Of a DNA stretch of 6,865 nt, positions 1 through 5,821 are shown piece after piece. The stretch spans positions 1 through 6,865 of the forward strand of contig JAUWXJ010000126.1 in NCBI GenBank assembly GCA_030616425.1, read 5' to 3'. This DNA comes from Desulfobacterales bacterium (GTDB taxonomy: Bacteria > Desulfobacterota > Desulfobacteria > Desulfobacterales > C00003060). Every line of letters starts with the position of its first letter. The first letter of the stretch is position 1. The position numbers and the translations under genes are program-made. Under the pieces are notes generated by a model. The model did no database searches, had not been told where the DNA came from, and saw only the letters and a program-made list of their open reading frames with translations.

Positions 1-1
1 G

Positions 2-1420
2 AGGCATGAGATGCACTTGATCTTCTCTGAAGATGATCTTCGGGTGATGCGCTCTATCAAAGAGGCCGTGGATCCGAAGGGCCTATGCAATCCTGGAAAG
101 ATCATCCCCCAGAGCCTGCCAGAGCAAATGCCCCTTTCCCACTATCCCGGGAAAGGGGTTCAGACTGTGGCACTCAACTCCAACTTGGGAGAGAAGAGCT
201 TAGCCTTTGCCGAACTAGAGAAAACGGGTGTGGTTGGCAAAAGGGTGGAAAGACCCTCCTCAGAATCTCAACTTCAACAGATCTTGGGCCAGGCATACCA
301 TGAGGGGCTTACGGTCCTGCCCCTGGGTGGAGGGACGGCCTTGGGAGTTGCAGGCTTGCCGGAGGAAGTGGATATTGTATTGGACATGACAGGACTCGCT
401 AATGTAGTGACATTGGATACAAAAAACTTAAACATGACCGTGCAGGCAGGCATAACCCTGGATGCCATTAATCTTCATCTGGGAGGAAAGGAAAAGGGAT
501 TTTTCCTGCCCCTTGATCCACCCCTATCTCACCGGGCCACTATCGGAGGGGTGTATGCCTCCAATTTCAGCGGACCCTCGCGACTCCTTTACGGCACGCT
601 CCGCGATCAGGCCCTGGGCGTTAGTGGTGTTGATGCAGAAGGCCACCGATTGAAGTTCGGGGGTATAACGGTCAAGAATGTCTCCGGTTATGACCTGACT
701 AAGTTCTTCATCGGATCAGCAGGGAGCTTGTGTATCATCACCAGTATCTCTTTCGTGATTTATCCTTTACCAGAGGCATCCTCCCTTTGTGAAGCAAGTC
801 TTGAAAGTCAAGAAAAGATCCAAGACCTCCTTTCCGACCTCCGGTCCTCAGCCCTCATACCCACGAGCGTGATGGTTCTCGATGGAGCTTCCGGCTCTGG
901 CTTCCGCCTCCTCACCGCCTTTGAAGGTCATCCAAAGGCAGTGGAACGGCAAAGTAAGGATTTTATAAAGATGTCTGAAAACAACGGGGCTCGAGGCAAA
1001 AGTCAAATGAGCAGGCATGCCATGATGGAGCATCTCCGTAGTGCCATCAACCCGGATGACCCTGAAAACAATGTGCTCACGCTTAAGGCATCAGTGCCCA
1101 TAGTCCAAGGGATTCCTGCTTACACCGCGATTAGCCAACTCTCAAAGGATCATGGATTAAAGACGAAAATGACTCTGTTTGCAGGAAACGGCGTGCTCTA
1201 TTCCTATACATCCAAGGATAATGAGGAAACCCTGCTTTCGCTGGTCGATGGGGTCAAGGATATTGCTGAGCGCTTTGGTGGCCACGTTGTGCCCGTCAAA
1301 ACACCACGTAAGATTCTGCCTACATGGGGCTCCAGGGTTGATGCGGAGCTAAACTGTCATATGCTAAGGCCCATCAAAGATAAGCTAGATCCAAAGCACA
1401 TTCTGCTTCCCTTGCCCTAA
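2..1420 (+). CDS. GlcD-GlcE fusion: FAD-linked 2-hydroxyacid dehydrogenase (3' part; 5' end outside window)
   Basis: Flavin subunit of a glycolate/lactate-type dehydrogenase. The frame is open from base 2, and its first ~37 codons read like the end of GlcD: HEMHLIFSEDDLRVMRSIK, then DPKGLCNPGKIIP, the usual closing motif of FAD-linked oxidase C-terminal domains. Without a stop it runs on through a ~45-residue linker into a second complete FAD-binding (PCMH) domain of GlcE type: PLGGGTALG (about bases 322-348), ATIGGVYASNFSGPSRLLYG (about 536-595), and GGITVKNVSGYDLTKFFIGS (about 659-718). It closes with IKDKLDPKHILLP, a second copy of the DPxGI tail. The ATG at base 11 lies inside the GlcD tail and is not a true start. 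The Fe-S partner gene follows after 21 bases. A GTG near base 168 could restart a separate GlcE, but the unbroken frame favours a fusion. The acid oxidised cannot be told from sequence. Confidence 0.88.
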   Translation, partial: RHEMHLIFSEDDLRVMRSIKEAVDPKGLCNPGKIIPQSLPEQMPLSHYPGKGVQTVALNSNLGEKSLAFAELEKTGVVGKRVERPSSESQLQQILGQAYHEGLTVLPLGGGTALGVAGLPEEVDIVLDMTGLANVVTLDTKNLNMTVQAGITLDAINLHLGGKEKGFFLPLDPPLSHRATIGGVYASNFSGPSRLLYGTLRDQALGVSGVDAEGHRLKFGGITVKNVSGYDLTKFFIGSAGSLCIITSISFVIYPLPEASSLCEASLESQEKIQDLLSDLRSSALIPTSVMVLDGASGSGFRLLTAFEGHPKAVERQSKDFIKMSENNGARGKSQMSRHAMMEHLRSAINPDDPENNVLTLKASVPIVQGIPAYTAISQLSKDHGLKTKMTLFAGNGVLYSYTSKDNEETLLSLVDGVKDIAERFGGHVVPVKTPRKILPTWGSRVDAELNCHMLRPIKDKLDPKHILLPLP

Positions 1421-1426
1421 TTGAAT

Positions 1427-1431
1427 GGAGG
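1427..1431 (+). promoter_or_regulatory. Ribosome binding site that sets the glcF-like start
   Basis: GGAGG ten bases before the ATG at 1442. It overlaps the alternative TTG-initiated frame, which would have no binding site of its own, so it decides the start. Confidence 0.65.
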
Positions 1432-1441
1432 TATCCTCGTA

Positions 1442-2725
1442 ATGAGTGAAGCAAGTCAACTGCGATCTATATACGACGAGGTGGCCAAGTGCAACAAGTG
1501 CGGTTTCTGTCAAGCAGTCTGCCCTATCTTTGAGATCACAAAAGACGAGCGCTCCGTCGCCCGTGGTCATAATGTCCATATCAGAAAGCTGATCGAAGGG
1601 AAACTTGAGCTGAACAAGGAATTGAAGGACCCCCTCTTTGAGTGCCTACTCTGCATGAGCTGTGTGGACAACTGCTTCCCTAGTGTGCAAACCCACAAGA
1701 ACGTGGTACGGGGCCGCGCCGAGTACATAAAGCGCGTGGGCCAGCCAACGATCTTGAGATCCCTTTTCCACAACCTCCTGCCTGATCAAAAGAAGATGGC
1801 AAAGTACGTGCGACTGGGTGCCTATGGAAAGAACTCGGGTATGAGCAAACTGGCTAGGGCTTTGGGCGTCCTGAAGTGGTTCGGAAAGGACTTTGACAAG
1901 GCAGAGGGAATCATCGAGAGGCTGCCCACCCTCTTCTTCCGGGACCGGGCTGGAGACTTCACCTTGGCTCCTGAGAATCCAACGATGAGGGTCGGTTACT
2001 TCCTGGGTTGCGGATTCAACTTTGTGCTGCCTCATGTGAGCGAATCCACTGTGAACCTACTGGTTCATCAGGGGATCGAGCCGGTCATTGCCGATAATTG
2101 CTGCTGTGGCCTCCCAGCTAGCAGTTATGGGGATCTGGATGCAGCTCGATCCATGGCCCGAAAGAACATGGATATCCTTGAAAGAGTGGGTGTGGATATC
2201 ATAGTCACAGAGTGTGCGAGTTGCGCTTCCTTTCTTAAGGATTATCCTGAACTCTTTGAAGATGATCCCGGGATGTTGGCGCGGGCAGAGCGCTTTTCCA
2301 GAAGAATTAAAGGCTTCAGCGAATTTATCCATGACCGCATGCCCACCACTGAGCCCACAAAGATCATGCAGGCCAAGGTGACCTATCACGATCCATGTCA
2401 CCTGTGCCGATACCAGGGCATCGTGAATGAGCCGCGCACTGTGTTGACAAGGCTTCCGGGGGTCCGGTATGTAGAACTCCCAGAGTCAGATCTGTGCTGT
2501 GGTGCTGCAGGCAGCTATAATATCATGCGCTATGAGCAGTCCATGAAGATCTTGGACCGCAAGATGGAAAACCTCAAAAAGATCGAGGCCGATATCCTGA
2601 CGACCGAGTGCCCAAGCTGTTGTATTCAGCTGAATTACGGCGTAAGGCGAGCAGGCCTTGCGACACGCGTGATGCACATAAGCCAGCTCATGGAAGAGAT
2701 CTATCTGGGACAAAGCTGCGATTAA
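1442..2725 (+). CDS. GlcF-like (Fe-S)-binding subunit of glycolate/lactate-type dehydrogenase, CCG domains
   Basis: Electron-transfer partner of the upstream flavoprotein, 427 residues. Two 4Fe-4S motifs open the protein: C17-x2-C20-x2-C23-x3-C27-P and C68-x2-C71-x2-C74-x3-C78-F-P. Two cysteine-rich (CCG) domains follow: YFLGCG (C190) with NCCCGLP (C220-C222) and an ECASC motif, then YHDPCHLCR (C319, C322) with DLCCGAAGSYN (C352-C353) and ECPSC. This order is that of GlcF/LutA/HdrD-type proteins, which pass electrons from flavins to quinone or another carrier. The ATG at 1442 is chosen because GGAGG at 1427-1431 sits 10 bases before it; a TTG at 1421 directly after the upstream stop is the less likely alternative. 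The short gap implies co-transcription and a complex with the GlcD-GlcE fusion. There are no membrane segments, so any membrane attachment would need partners outside the window. Residues look complete. Confidence 0.9.
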   Translation: MSEASQLRSIYDEVAKCNKCGFCQAVCPIFEITKDERSVARGHNVHIRKLIEGKLELNKELKDPLFECLLCMSCVDNCFPSVQTHKNVVRGRAEYIKRVGQPTILRSLFHNLLPDQKKMAKYVRLGAYGKNSGMSKLARALGVLKWFGKDFDKAEGIIERLPTLFFRDRAGDFTLAPENPTMRVGYFLGCGFNFVLPHVSESTVNLLVHQGIEPVIADNCCCGLPASSYGDLDAARSMARKNMDILERVGVDIIVTECASCASFLKDYPELFEDDPGMLARAERFSRRIKGFSEFIHDRMPTTEPTKIMQAKVTYHDPCHLCRYQGIVNEPRTVLTRLPGVRYVELPESDLCCGAAGSYNIMRYEQSMKILDRKMENLKKIEADILTTECPSCCIQLNYGVRRAGLATRVMHISQLMEEIYLGQSCD

Positions 2726-2807
2726 TACAACTAGATGTCTATATAGGTCAAGATCTTAAAATTTATGTCAAGTTTTGTAGGCAGATTTGGGCACAAAATA
2801 TCACGAG

Positions 2808-2894
2808 ATGCTAGATACTGGTCTCTTGATGCTGGATAAAACAAGTAATCGTTCTTTCTTATTTATCAAGTATCCAGCATCAAGCATCCAGCAT
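2808..2894. repeat. Long inverted repeat built from GATGCTGGAT-type units
   Basis: TTGATGCTGGATA (2826-2838) is matched exactly by its reverse complement at 2871-2883, with a 32-base loop. Outer arms 2808-2819 and 2883-2894 pair with two mismatches, so the dyad is nearly 90 bases across. The right arm also repeats TCCAGCAT directly. No coding sequence lies in it. It reads as a non-autonomous palindromic repeat rather than a terminator, since no U tract follows. Confidence 0.7.
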
Positions 2895-2909
2895 GACTTC
2901 ACCTCCCCG

Positions 2910-2932
2910 GCCCGTACCGGCCCGGGACGGGC
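2910..2932. repeat. GC-rich dyad
   Basis: GCCCGT at 2910-2915 pairs with ACGGGC at 2927-2932 around a GC-rich centre. It directly follows the longer inverted repeat. No T run follows on either side, so it is not called a terminator. Confidence 0.45.
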
Positions 2933-2953
2933 AAGCAATGGAATTATGATTCT

Positions 2954-3033
2954 CCTCAACTTGTCGGTTTGAGGCAAAGCTTCGCTAGCTAGGATACGAA
3001 TGCCTATTCAGAGACAGGGTGCTATGAAGTAGC
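2954..3033 (+). promoter_or_regulatory. Possible structured 5' leader (riboswitch-like, unproven)
   Basis: Three potential stems lie in a row ahead of the gene at 3134: CCTCAA/TTGAGG (2954-2959 with 2969-2974), TAGG/CCTA (2990-2993 with 3003-3006) and GCTA/TAGC (3021-3024 with 3030-3033). The first stem runs directly into GGCAAAGC (2973-2980), and CCTATTCAGAGACAGGG follows the second. This resembles parts of the c-di-GMP-I (GEMM) consensus, which has a hairpin, then GACGCAAAGC, then a second hairpin followed by a GACAG-containing strand. The usual GGCAAACC strand and a closing P1 helix are not clear, so the match is partial and the call is inference. Confidence 0.2.
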
Positions 3034-3122
3034 TATTGGGAAACAATTGCGGAACTCGGCTTATCGTGACAGGGCTGGATATATCTGTTTTTCAGAGAAA
3101 GAGAGTTAATAAATTAGAAAAA

Positions 3123-3128
3123 AGGAGG
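3123..3128 (+). promoter_or_regulatory. Strong ribosome binding site of the thiamine-binding protein gene
   Basis: AGGAGG, five bases before the ATG at 3134, inside a purine-only stretch. It confirms the start codon. Confidence 0.8.
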
Positions 3129-3133
3129 AGAAA

Positions 3134-3427
3134 ATGGTTCTCGCACAGCTTTCAGTATACCCTATTGGTGAAGGAACAAGTTTGAGCAGGTTTGTCAAGA
3201 AAGGCGTTGCCGTCATCGAACGGTCAGGCTACAAGTACGAAATCGGAGGCATGTCCACGACCATTGAAGTGCCCGACCTGGACGCATTATTCCGCCTGGT
3301 CAAAGAGGTGCATGCAGCGCATGTGGCAGAAGGCGCACGCCGGGTGACCATCGACCTGAAGGTGGACGACCGCCGGGATAAAGAGGCCACCATCGAATCC
3401 AAGAAGGCCGCGGTAAAAAGGGCCTGA
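3134..3427 (+). CDS. MTH1187/YqgV family thiamine-binding protein
   Basis: A small cytoplasmic protein of 97 residues, the usual length of the MTH1187 (DUF77, thiamine_BP) family. Members fold as small alpha/beta proteins, assemble as oligomers and have been found to bind thiamine; their cellular role is poorly defined. Family hallmarks seen here are SVYPIGEGTSLSRFV (residues 7-21), YKYEIGGMSTTIE (33-45) and the C-terminal DDRRDKEATIESKKAAV (about 78-94). AGGAGG at 3123-3128, five bases before the ATG, makes the start secure. The gene stands alone, ~400 bases after the glcF-like gene and with repeat-rich DNA on both sides. No TPP riboswitch could be made out upstream, although the leader may be structured. 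Confidence 0.88.
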   Translation: MVLAQLSVYPIGEGTSLSRFVKKGVAVIERSGYKYEIGGMSTTIEVPDLDALFRLVKEVHAAHVAEGARRVTIDLKVDDRRDKEATIESKKAAVKRA

Positions 3428-3504
3428 GGAGAGGATGTAACCGTTCACGGGTTCAGGGTTCAGGGGTTGTGGGTTAACCGCAAACCTGAACCGTTTATTC
3501 ATGA

Positions 3505-3669
3505 GCTCTGAAGAGAGAACCAGTCCAGAGTGAGCTTTACGTAGTTTTGGATCAACAATACATAACGAATGCTGAGTTTCAAGATGTATATGATAGAGGT
3601 TTGACCAAGTACTTGATTGCTTACGAGCAAGGTCAACGAAAGAAATGTAATCCTGCCTCCGGCCCATAG
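3505..3669 (+). pseudogene. Fragment resembling the C-terminal half of a four-helix-bundle (S23-type) protein
   Basis: An open stretch after the TGA at 3502 and up to the TAG at 3667 has no plausible start codon. It encodes QSELYVVLDQQYI followed by TNAEFQDVYDRG and LTKYLIAY. This has the pattern of the third and fourth helices of four-helix-bundle / 23S rRNA intervening-sequence proteins (typically SQLYVALDxxYI...EEFxxIYxxA...FIKYL). The first half of such a protein is missing and the end runs into unrelated KKCNPASGP. It sits wholly inside the 3442-3714 inverted-repeat segment. The family call rests on recalled pattern only and could be wrong. Confidence 0.4.
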
Positions 3670-3688
3670 GGGCCTACGCCCCGGAGGG
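3656..3688. repeat. GC-rich nested hairpin, sharing 19 bp with the distal tandem array
   Basis: CCTCCGG (3656-3662) pairs with CCGGAGG (3681-3687). Inside, GGGGC (3669-3673) pairs with GCCCC (3678-3682) around CTAC. Bases 3670-3688 are the exact reverse complement of 6406-6424, so this belongs to the same repeat family as the array at 6354-6450. No T run follows. Confidence 0.75.
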
Positions 3689-3777
3689 AACGGTGAACTC
3701 TGAACCTGTGAACGCCTACGAGAGGATTAAGTAATACGGGGAGTCCGGGGATAATGTAAATCTGGTCCTTCGGGCCG

Positions 3778-4452
3778 TCAAAGCCTTTTGCAAACTACCA
3801 GGTAGGCACCGAAGGGCTTGGCCAGCTTCTGAAGCATGGTTTCTGTACCGTCAAAGCGGGGGATGAGGGGAGCTGGGAGGTAGGGGGGCGCAAAGATAGC
3901 GGTGCCCCATTCAACGGGTCCGAAAAAATGCCTTATCTCGGGGTAGGAATAAAACCGGCAACGGGTAAAAATAGTCTCTTTAAACCAGGAGATGATATGG
4001 CGGCGCAGGGCCCATGGGCTCCATTTGTTTAATACGCTCACAACGATCCGTCCGCCCGGCTTGCACACCCTAATCATCTCTCTCACGGCACGACGGGGGT
4101 GAGGAAAAAACTCAAAGGCGGTCACTGATATGACCAGGTCAAAATACCTTTCAGGAAAAGGGAGCGCCTCTGCGCGTGCGAGAACCAATTGGAGCTTCAA
4201 CTTTTCTTTGCCCGATTTTTCCTTTGCACGCAGCACCATATTTTCACTAACATCAAGGCCGGTACAATCAAGTCCCATGCGGGCGAGTTCCATCAGATAA
4301 TTAGCGGTTCCCGTTCCAATATCCAGCACCTTTTCTCCGGGCCCTGGTTTTGCCAGTCTCCAGGTGATTACCTTTTCCCACCGGTCCACATGGTGTCCCA
4401 GCGGCGTTGTAAACCAGGTATCGTACTTATCTACAATATCGTCAAAATCCAT
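3778..4452 (-). CDS. Class I SAM-dependent methyltransferase (Methyltransf_11 type)
   Basis: A soluble methyltransferase of 224 residues whose acceptor is unknown. The SAM-binding motif I is VLDIGTGTANY (42-52). The acidic residue of motif II is D67 in GLDVSENM. LPFPERYFDLVISVTAFEF (97-115) covers the motif that closes the cofactor pocket, and KPGGRIVVSVLN (131-142) is the usual post-motif strand. The closing FGAYLVVCKR resembles the last strand of UbiE/Methyltransf_11 proteins. There is no signal peptide or membrane helix. The ATG at 4452 has no clear ribosome binding site, but no better in-frame start precedes it. It is convergent with the thiamine-binding protein gene and stands alone; a candidate promoter lies at 4651-4679. 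Ubiquinone/menaquinone, lipid or small-molecule acceptors are all possible. Confidence 0.85.
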   Translation of the reverse strand: MDFDDIVDKYDTWFTTPLGHHVDRWEKVITWRLAKPGPGEKVLDIGTGTANYLMELARMGLDCTGLDVSENMVLRAKEKSGKEKLKLQLVLARAEALPFPERYFDLVISVTAFEFFPHPRRAVREMIRVCKPGGRIVVSVLNKWSPWALRRHIISWFKETIFTRCRFYSYPEIRHFFGPVEWGTAIFAPPYLPAPLIPRFDGTETMLQKLAKPFGAYLVVCKRL

Positions 4453-4508
4453 TTTGTATTTCAGGGCATAAGGTTGTTATAATACCCTCATTCTGTGAAA
4501 GCACGATC

Positions 4509-4572
4509 GGGGTCCAGGCCTACACTCTTGACAATTATCTGATTTTTTTGTCAAGAGTGTATACCTGACCCC
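4509..4572. repeat. REPIN-like palindrome with GGGGTC termini
   Basis: TACACTCTTGACA (4521-4533) is matched perfectly by its reverse complement at 4549-4561 around a T-rich loop. Outside this, GGGGTC at 4509-4514 mirrors GACCCC at 4567-4572, with imperfect AGG/CCT pairing between. Elements combining GGGGTCAGG with a TTGACA-containing arm are, from general knowledge, common beside REP-associated tyrosine transposases in deltaproteobacteria. A fragment of such a transposase lies ~300 bases away. The TTGACA arms could by chance be read as -35 boxes, but no fitting -10 follows. Confidence 0.75.
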
Positions 4573-4650
4573 TTTACTTGATGCAACACCTTTAGAAGTG
4601 ATTTCATTTAATGTTCCGTAATGTGGAATTACATTTTAAAATATGATACA

Positions 4651-4679
4651 TTTTTAGCGCCTAATCCGTATCGTGTCAA
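4651..4679 (-). promoter_or_regulatory. Candidate sigma70 promoter for the methyltransferase
   Basis: On the minus strand TTGACA (4679-4674) is followed after 17 bases by TAAAAA (4656-4651). The -35 is perfect and the -10 matches TATAAT at four of six positions. It points at the methyltransferase start ~190 bases downstream, which places the palindrome at 4509-4572 in the untranslated leader. Confidence 0.4.
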
Positions 4680-4879
4680 GAATTTTTTCACAATCGCCCG
4701 GGGATCGGGAGAGATAAAGACCACTACCTCCAAGAGCAGGAAAATTTTAGAAATAACTGAAAGTCATGGATGGGGCTGATCGTGTCCCATAAATGGGTGC
4801 TTGACAGAGGGAGCTGTGGGATATGGCATCCACAAGAAATTCATTTTGAAAATGTTTATTGTTGGTGTTATAAAGGTAT

Positions 4880-5056
4880 CTAGGCCTCAGATATCCGCTT
4901 TTTCCTGCTGCCTGAATATAGCTCATCCTTTTTAATACCAAATAAATCCACAACCTTCTGCTCGATCCTGGCAATATCATACCCCTGACTCTTAAGCTTA
5001 TATCTCCGATCAAGTGTTTCATCTGCTTCATGAACAATTAATAGATCTTGGCGGAT
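4880..5056 (-). pseudogene. REP-associated tyrosine transposase (Y1/IS200-like), C-terminal fragment
   Basis: The minus strand reads IRQDLLIV, then HEADETLDRRYKLKSQGYD, IARIEQKVVDLFGIKKDEL and YSGSRKKRISEA, followed by TAG at 4882-4880. This is the helical C-terminal region found after the Y1 catalytic domain in REP-associated transposases, where xxEADExxxRRYxLKxxGYD...VxELFGIxxxEL is usually followed by ARSLLCYWAVRELG. Here the tail breaks off right at SEA. The catalytic domain (HUH motif and tyrosine) is absent: pgl ends 31 bases upstream. It is therefore a remnant with no activity. The longer minus-strand frame at 4747-5037 crosses it out of phase and is not the real reading. A GGGGTC palindrome of the kind these enzymes act on survives nearby. 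Confidence 0.75.
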
Positions 5057-5086
5057 AGTGTGATGGCTAATTGGAAATGAATGTTG

Positions 5087-5821
5087 TTATATCAATGAGG
5101 CGGATTGCTTGTCGAGCAATAAAGTGATCTCCCCGTTTTCTGGTCTCACCAATGATGCAGGGAATTGGGGGTTCCGTTTCCTCAGTATATCCTTTATCAC
5201 CTTTGCTTTTTTTTCTCCAGTCGCCAAGAAAAAGATGTTTTTGGCATGATTAATGACTTGAAGGGTTATGGTAATGCGTGGATGTTTTAACCTTTTTGAA
5301 GTGACGGCTCGGGTCAGATGCTGCTTTTCGAGGAGAGTGTCATCTTTGGGAAATAAAGAAGCCGTGTGACCATCTTCCCCGATACCGAGCAGGATGAGGT
5401 CAAATCTTGGTAATCCCTTCATCCTTAAATTGAAAAATATGTTGATATCCGCCTCGTATCTTTTTGCTGACAATTGGACTGCCTTTTCGATATATATCGG
5501 ATGGATATTTTCATCAGGGATCGGGATCTGATTGAAGAGATGCGCCTTGATCATTCCGAAATTACTATCCGGATTATCAAAGGGTATAAATCTTTCATCA
5601 ACAAGAAAAAAGTGGGTTTTGTCCCAGGATAGGGGAAGGTCAGAATGAGAAATTTTCTGATACATGGGGATCGGTGTTTTGCCTCCTGAAATGGCCACGA
5701 TGAACTGATCTTTTTCCTGAAAGGTTTTTTGCGCCAAGTTCAACCATTTTTGGATCATCCAATCGGATATTTCTTCTATATCCTTAAAAACCAATATCTG
5801 GAGATTATTTTGTGCCATCAT
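5087..5821 (-). CDS. pgl: 6-phosphogluconolactonase
   Basis: Hydrolyses 6-phosphogluconolactone to 6-phosphogluconate, the second step of the oxidative pentose phosphate pathway, in the cytoplasm. The protein has 244 residues, normal for the DevB/SOL family. Motifs visible: AISGGKTP (43-50), HFFLVDERFIP (70-80) with NPDSNFGM (83-90), LLGIGEDGHTASLFP (144-158), HPRITIT (180-186) and TGEKKAK (201-207). The start at 5821 (or 5818, a second ATG) is preferred because the protein then begins just before the usual LQILVF first strand, and because the zwf remnant ends 17 bases inside it, as in an overlapping zwf-pgl pair. An in-frame ATG at 5866 would add 15 residues that are really zwf codons read in another frame; it does have GGAAAGAG just before it. 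The gene looks intact, although zwf upstream is destroyed, and it is clearly richer in A+T than the glc genes. Confidence 0.92.
   Translation of the reverse strand: MMAQNNLQILVFKDIEEISDWMIQKWLNLAQKTFQEKDQFIVAISGGKTPIPMYQKISHSDLPLSWDKTHFFLVDERFIPFDNPDSNFGMIKAHLFNQIPIPDENIHPIYIEKAVQLSAKRYEADINIFFNLRMKGLPRFDLILLGIGEDGHTASLFPKDDTLLEKQHLTRAVTSKRLKHPRITITLQVINHAKNIFFLATGEKKAKVIKDILRKRNPQFPASLVRPENGEITLLLDKQSASLI

Larger units (their letters stand above)
2726..3133. other. Intergenic region with repeats and possible structured leader
   Basis: About 400 bases with no credible gene on either strand. It holds the inverted repeat at 2808-2894, a GC-rich dyad at 2910-2932, and a hairpin-rich segment at 2954-3033 ahead of the thiamine-binding protein gene. 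I see no convincing sigma70 promoter and no U-tract terminator after the glcF-like gene. Confidence 0.6.
3442..3714. repeat. Segment bounded by 21-bp imperfect inverted repeats
   Basis: The left end (3442-3462) begins CGTTCACGGGTTCAG. The reverse complement of the right end (3694-3714) begins CGTTCACAGGTTCAG. The two 21-mers agree at 19 positions and both differences are A/G transitions. An inner dyad, GGTTCAGG (3457-3464) with CCTGAACC (3485-3492), lies next to the left end. Between the ends are a four-helix-bundle-like protein fragment and a GC-rich double hairpin. The layout resembles a MITE-like or composite repeat element; mobility is inference. It fills the gap between the thiamine-binding protein gene and the methyltransferase gene. 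Confidence 0.6.
4453..4879. other. Intergenic region: leader, REPIN-like palindrome and promoter
   Basis: About 430 bases between the methyltransferase start and the transposase fragment. It contains the palindrome at 4509-4572 and a minus-strand promoter candidate at 4651-4679. The remainder, especially 4680-4879, shows no gene I can support in any frame. Confidence 0.55.

Noticed and set aside
11..13. ATG at 11 as the start of the first gene
   Set aside because: The codons before and after it belong to the conserved GlcD tail, so the gene begins outside the window.
1421..1441. TTG start for the glcF-like gene directly after the upstream stop
   Set aside because: GGAGG at 1427-1431 is well spaced for the ATG at 1442 and would lie inside the longer version.
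1646..2401. Two minus-strand frames of 129 and 114 residues within the glcF-like gene
   Set aside because: They are antisense shadows of a gene with complete motifs.
2975..3133. TPP riboswitch ahead of the thiamine-binding protein gene
   Set aside because: The conserved CTGAGA and ACCTGA-type elements are not present in order; only a GGGTGC-like piece is seen.
3287..3667. 126-residue minus-strand open frame
   Set aside because: It spans the antisense of the thiamine-binding protein gene and the inverted-repeat segment, with no domain.
3763..3775. Small hairpin GGTCCttcGGGCC after the methyltransferase stop as a terminator
   Set aside because: On the transcribed strand the stem has a C-A mismatch and no U run follows.
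4747..5037. 96-residue minus-strand open frame
   Set aside because: It crosses the transposase remnant out of phase; its translation resembles nothing, while the neighbouring frame shows clear family sequence.
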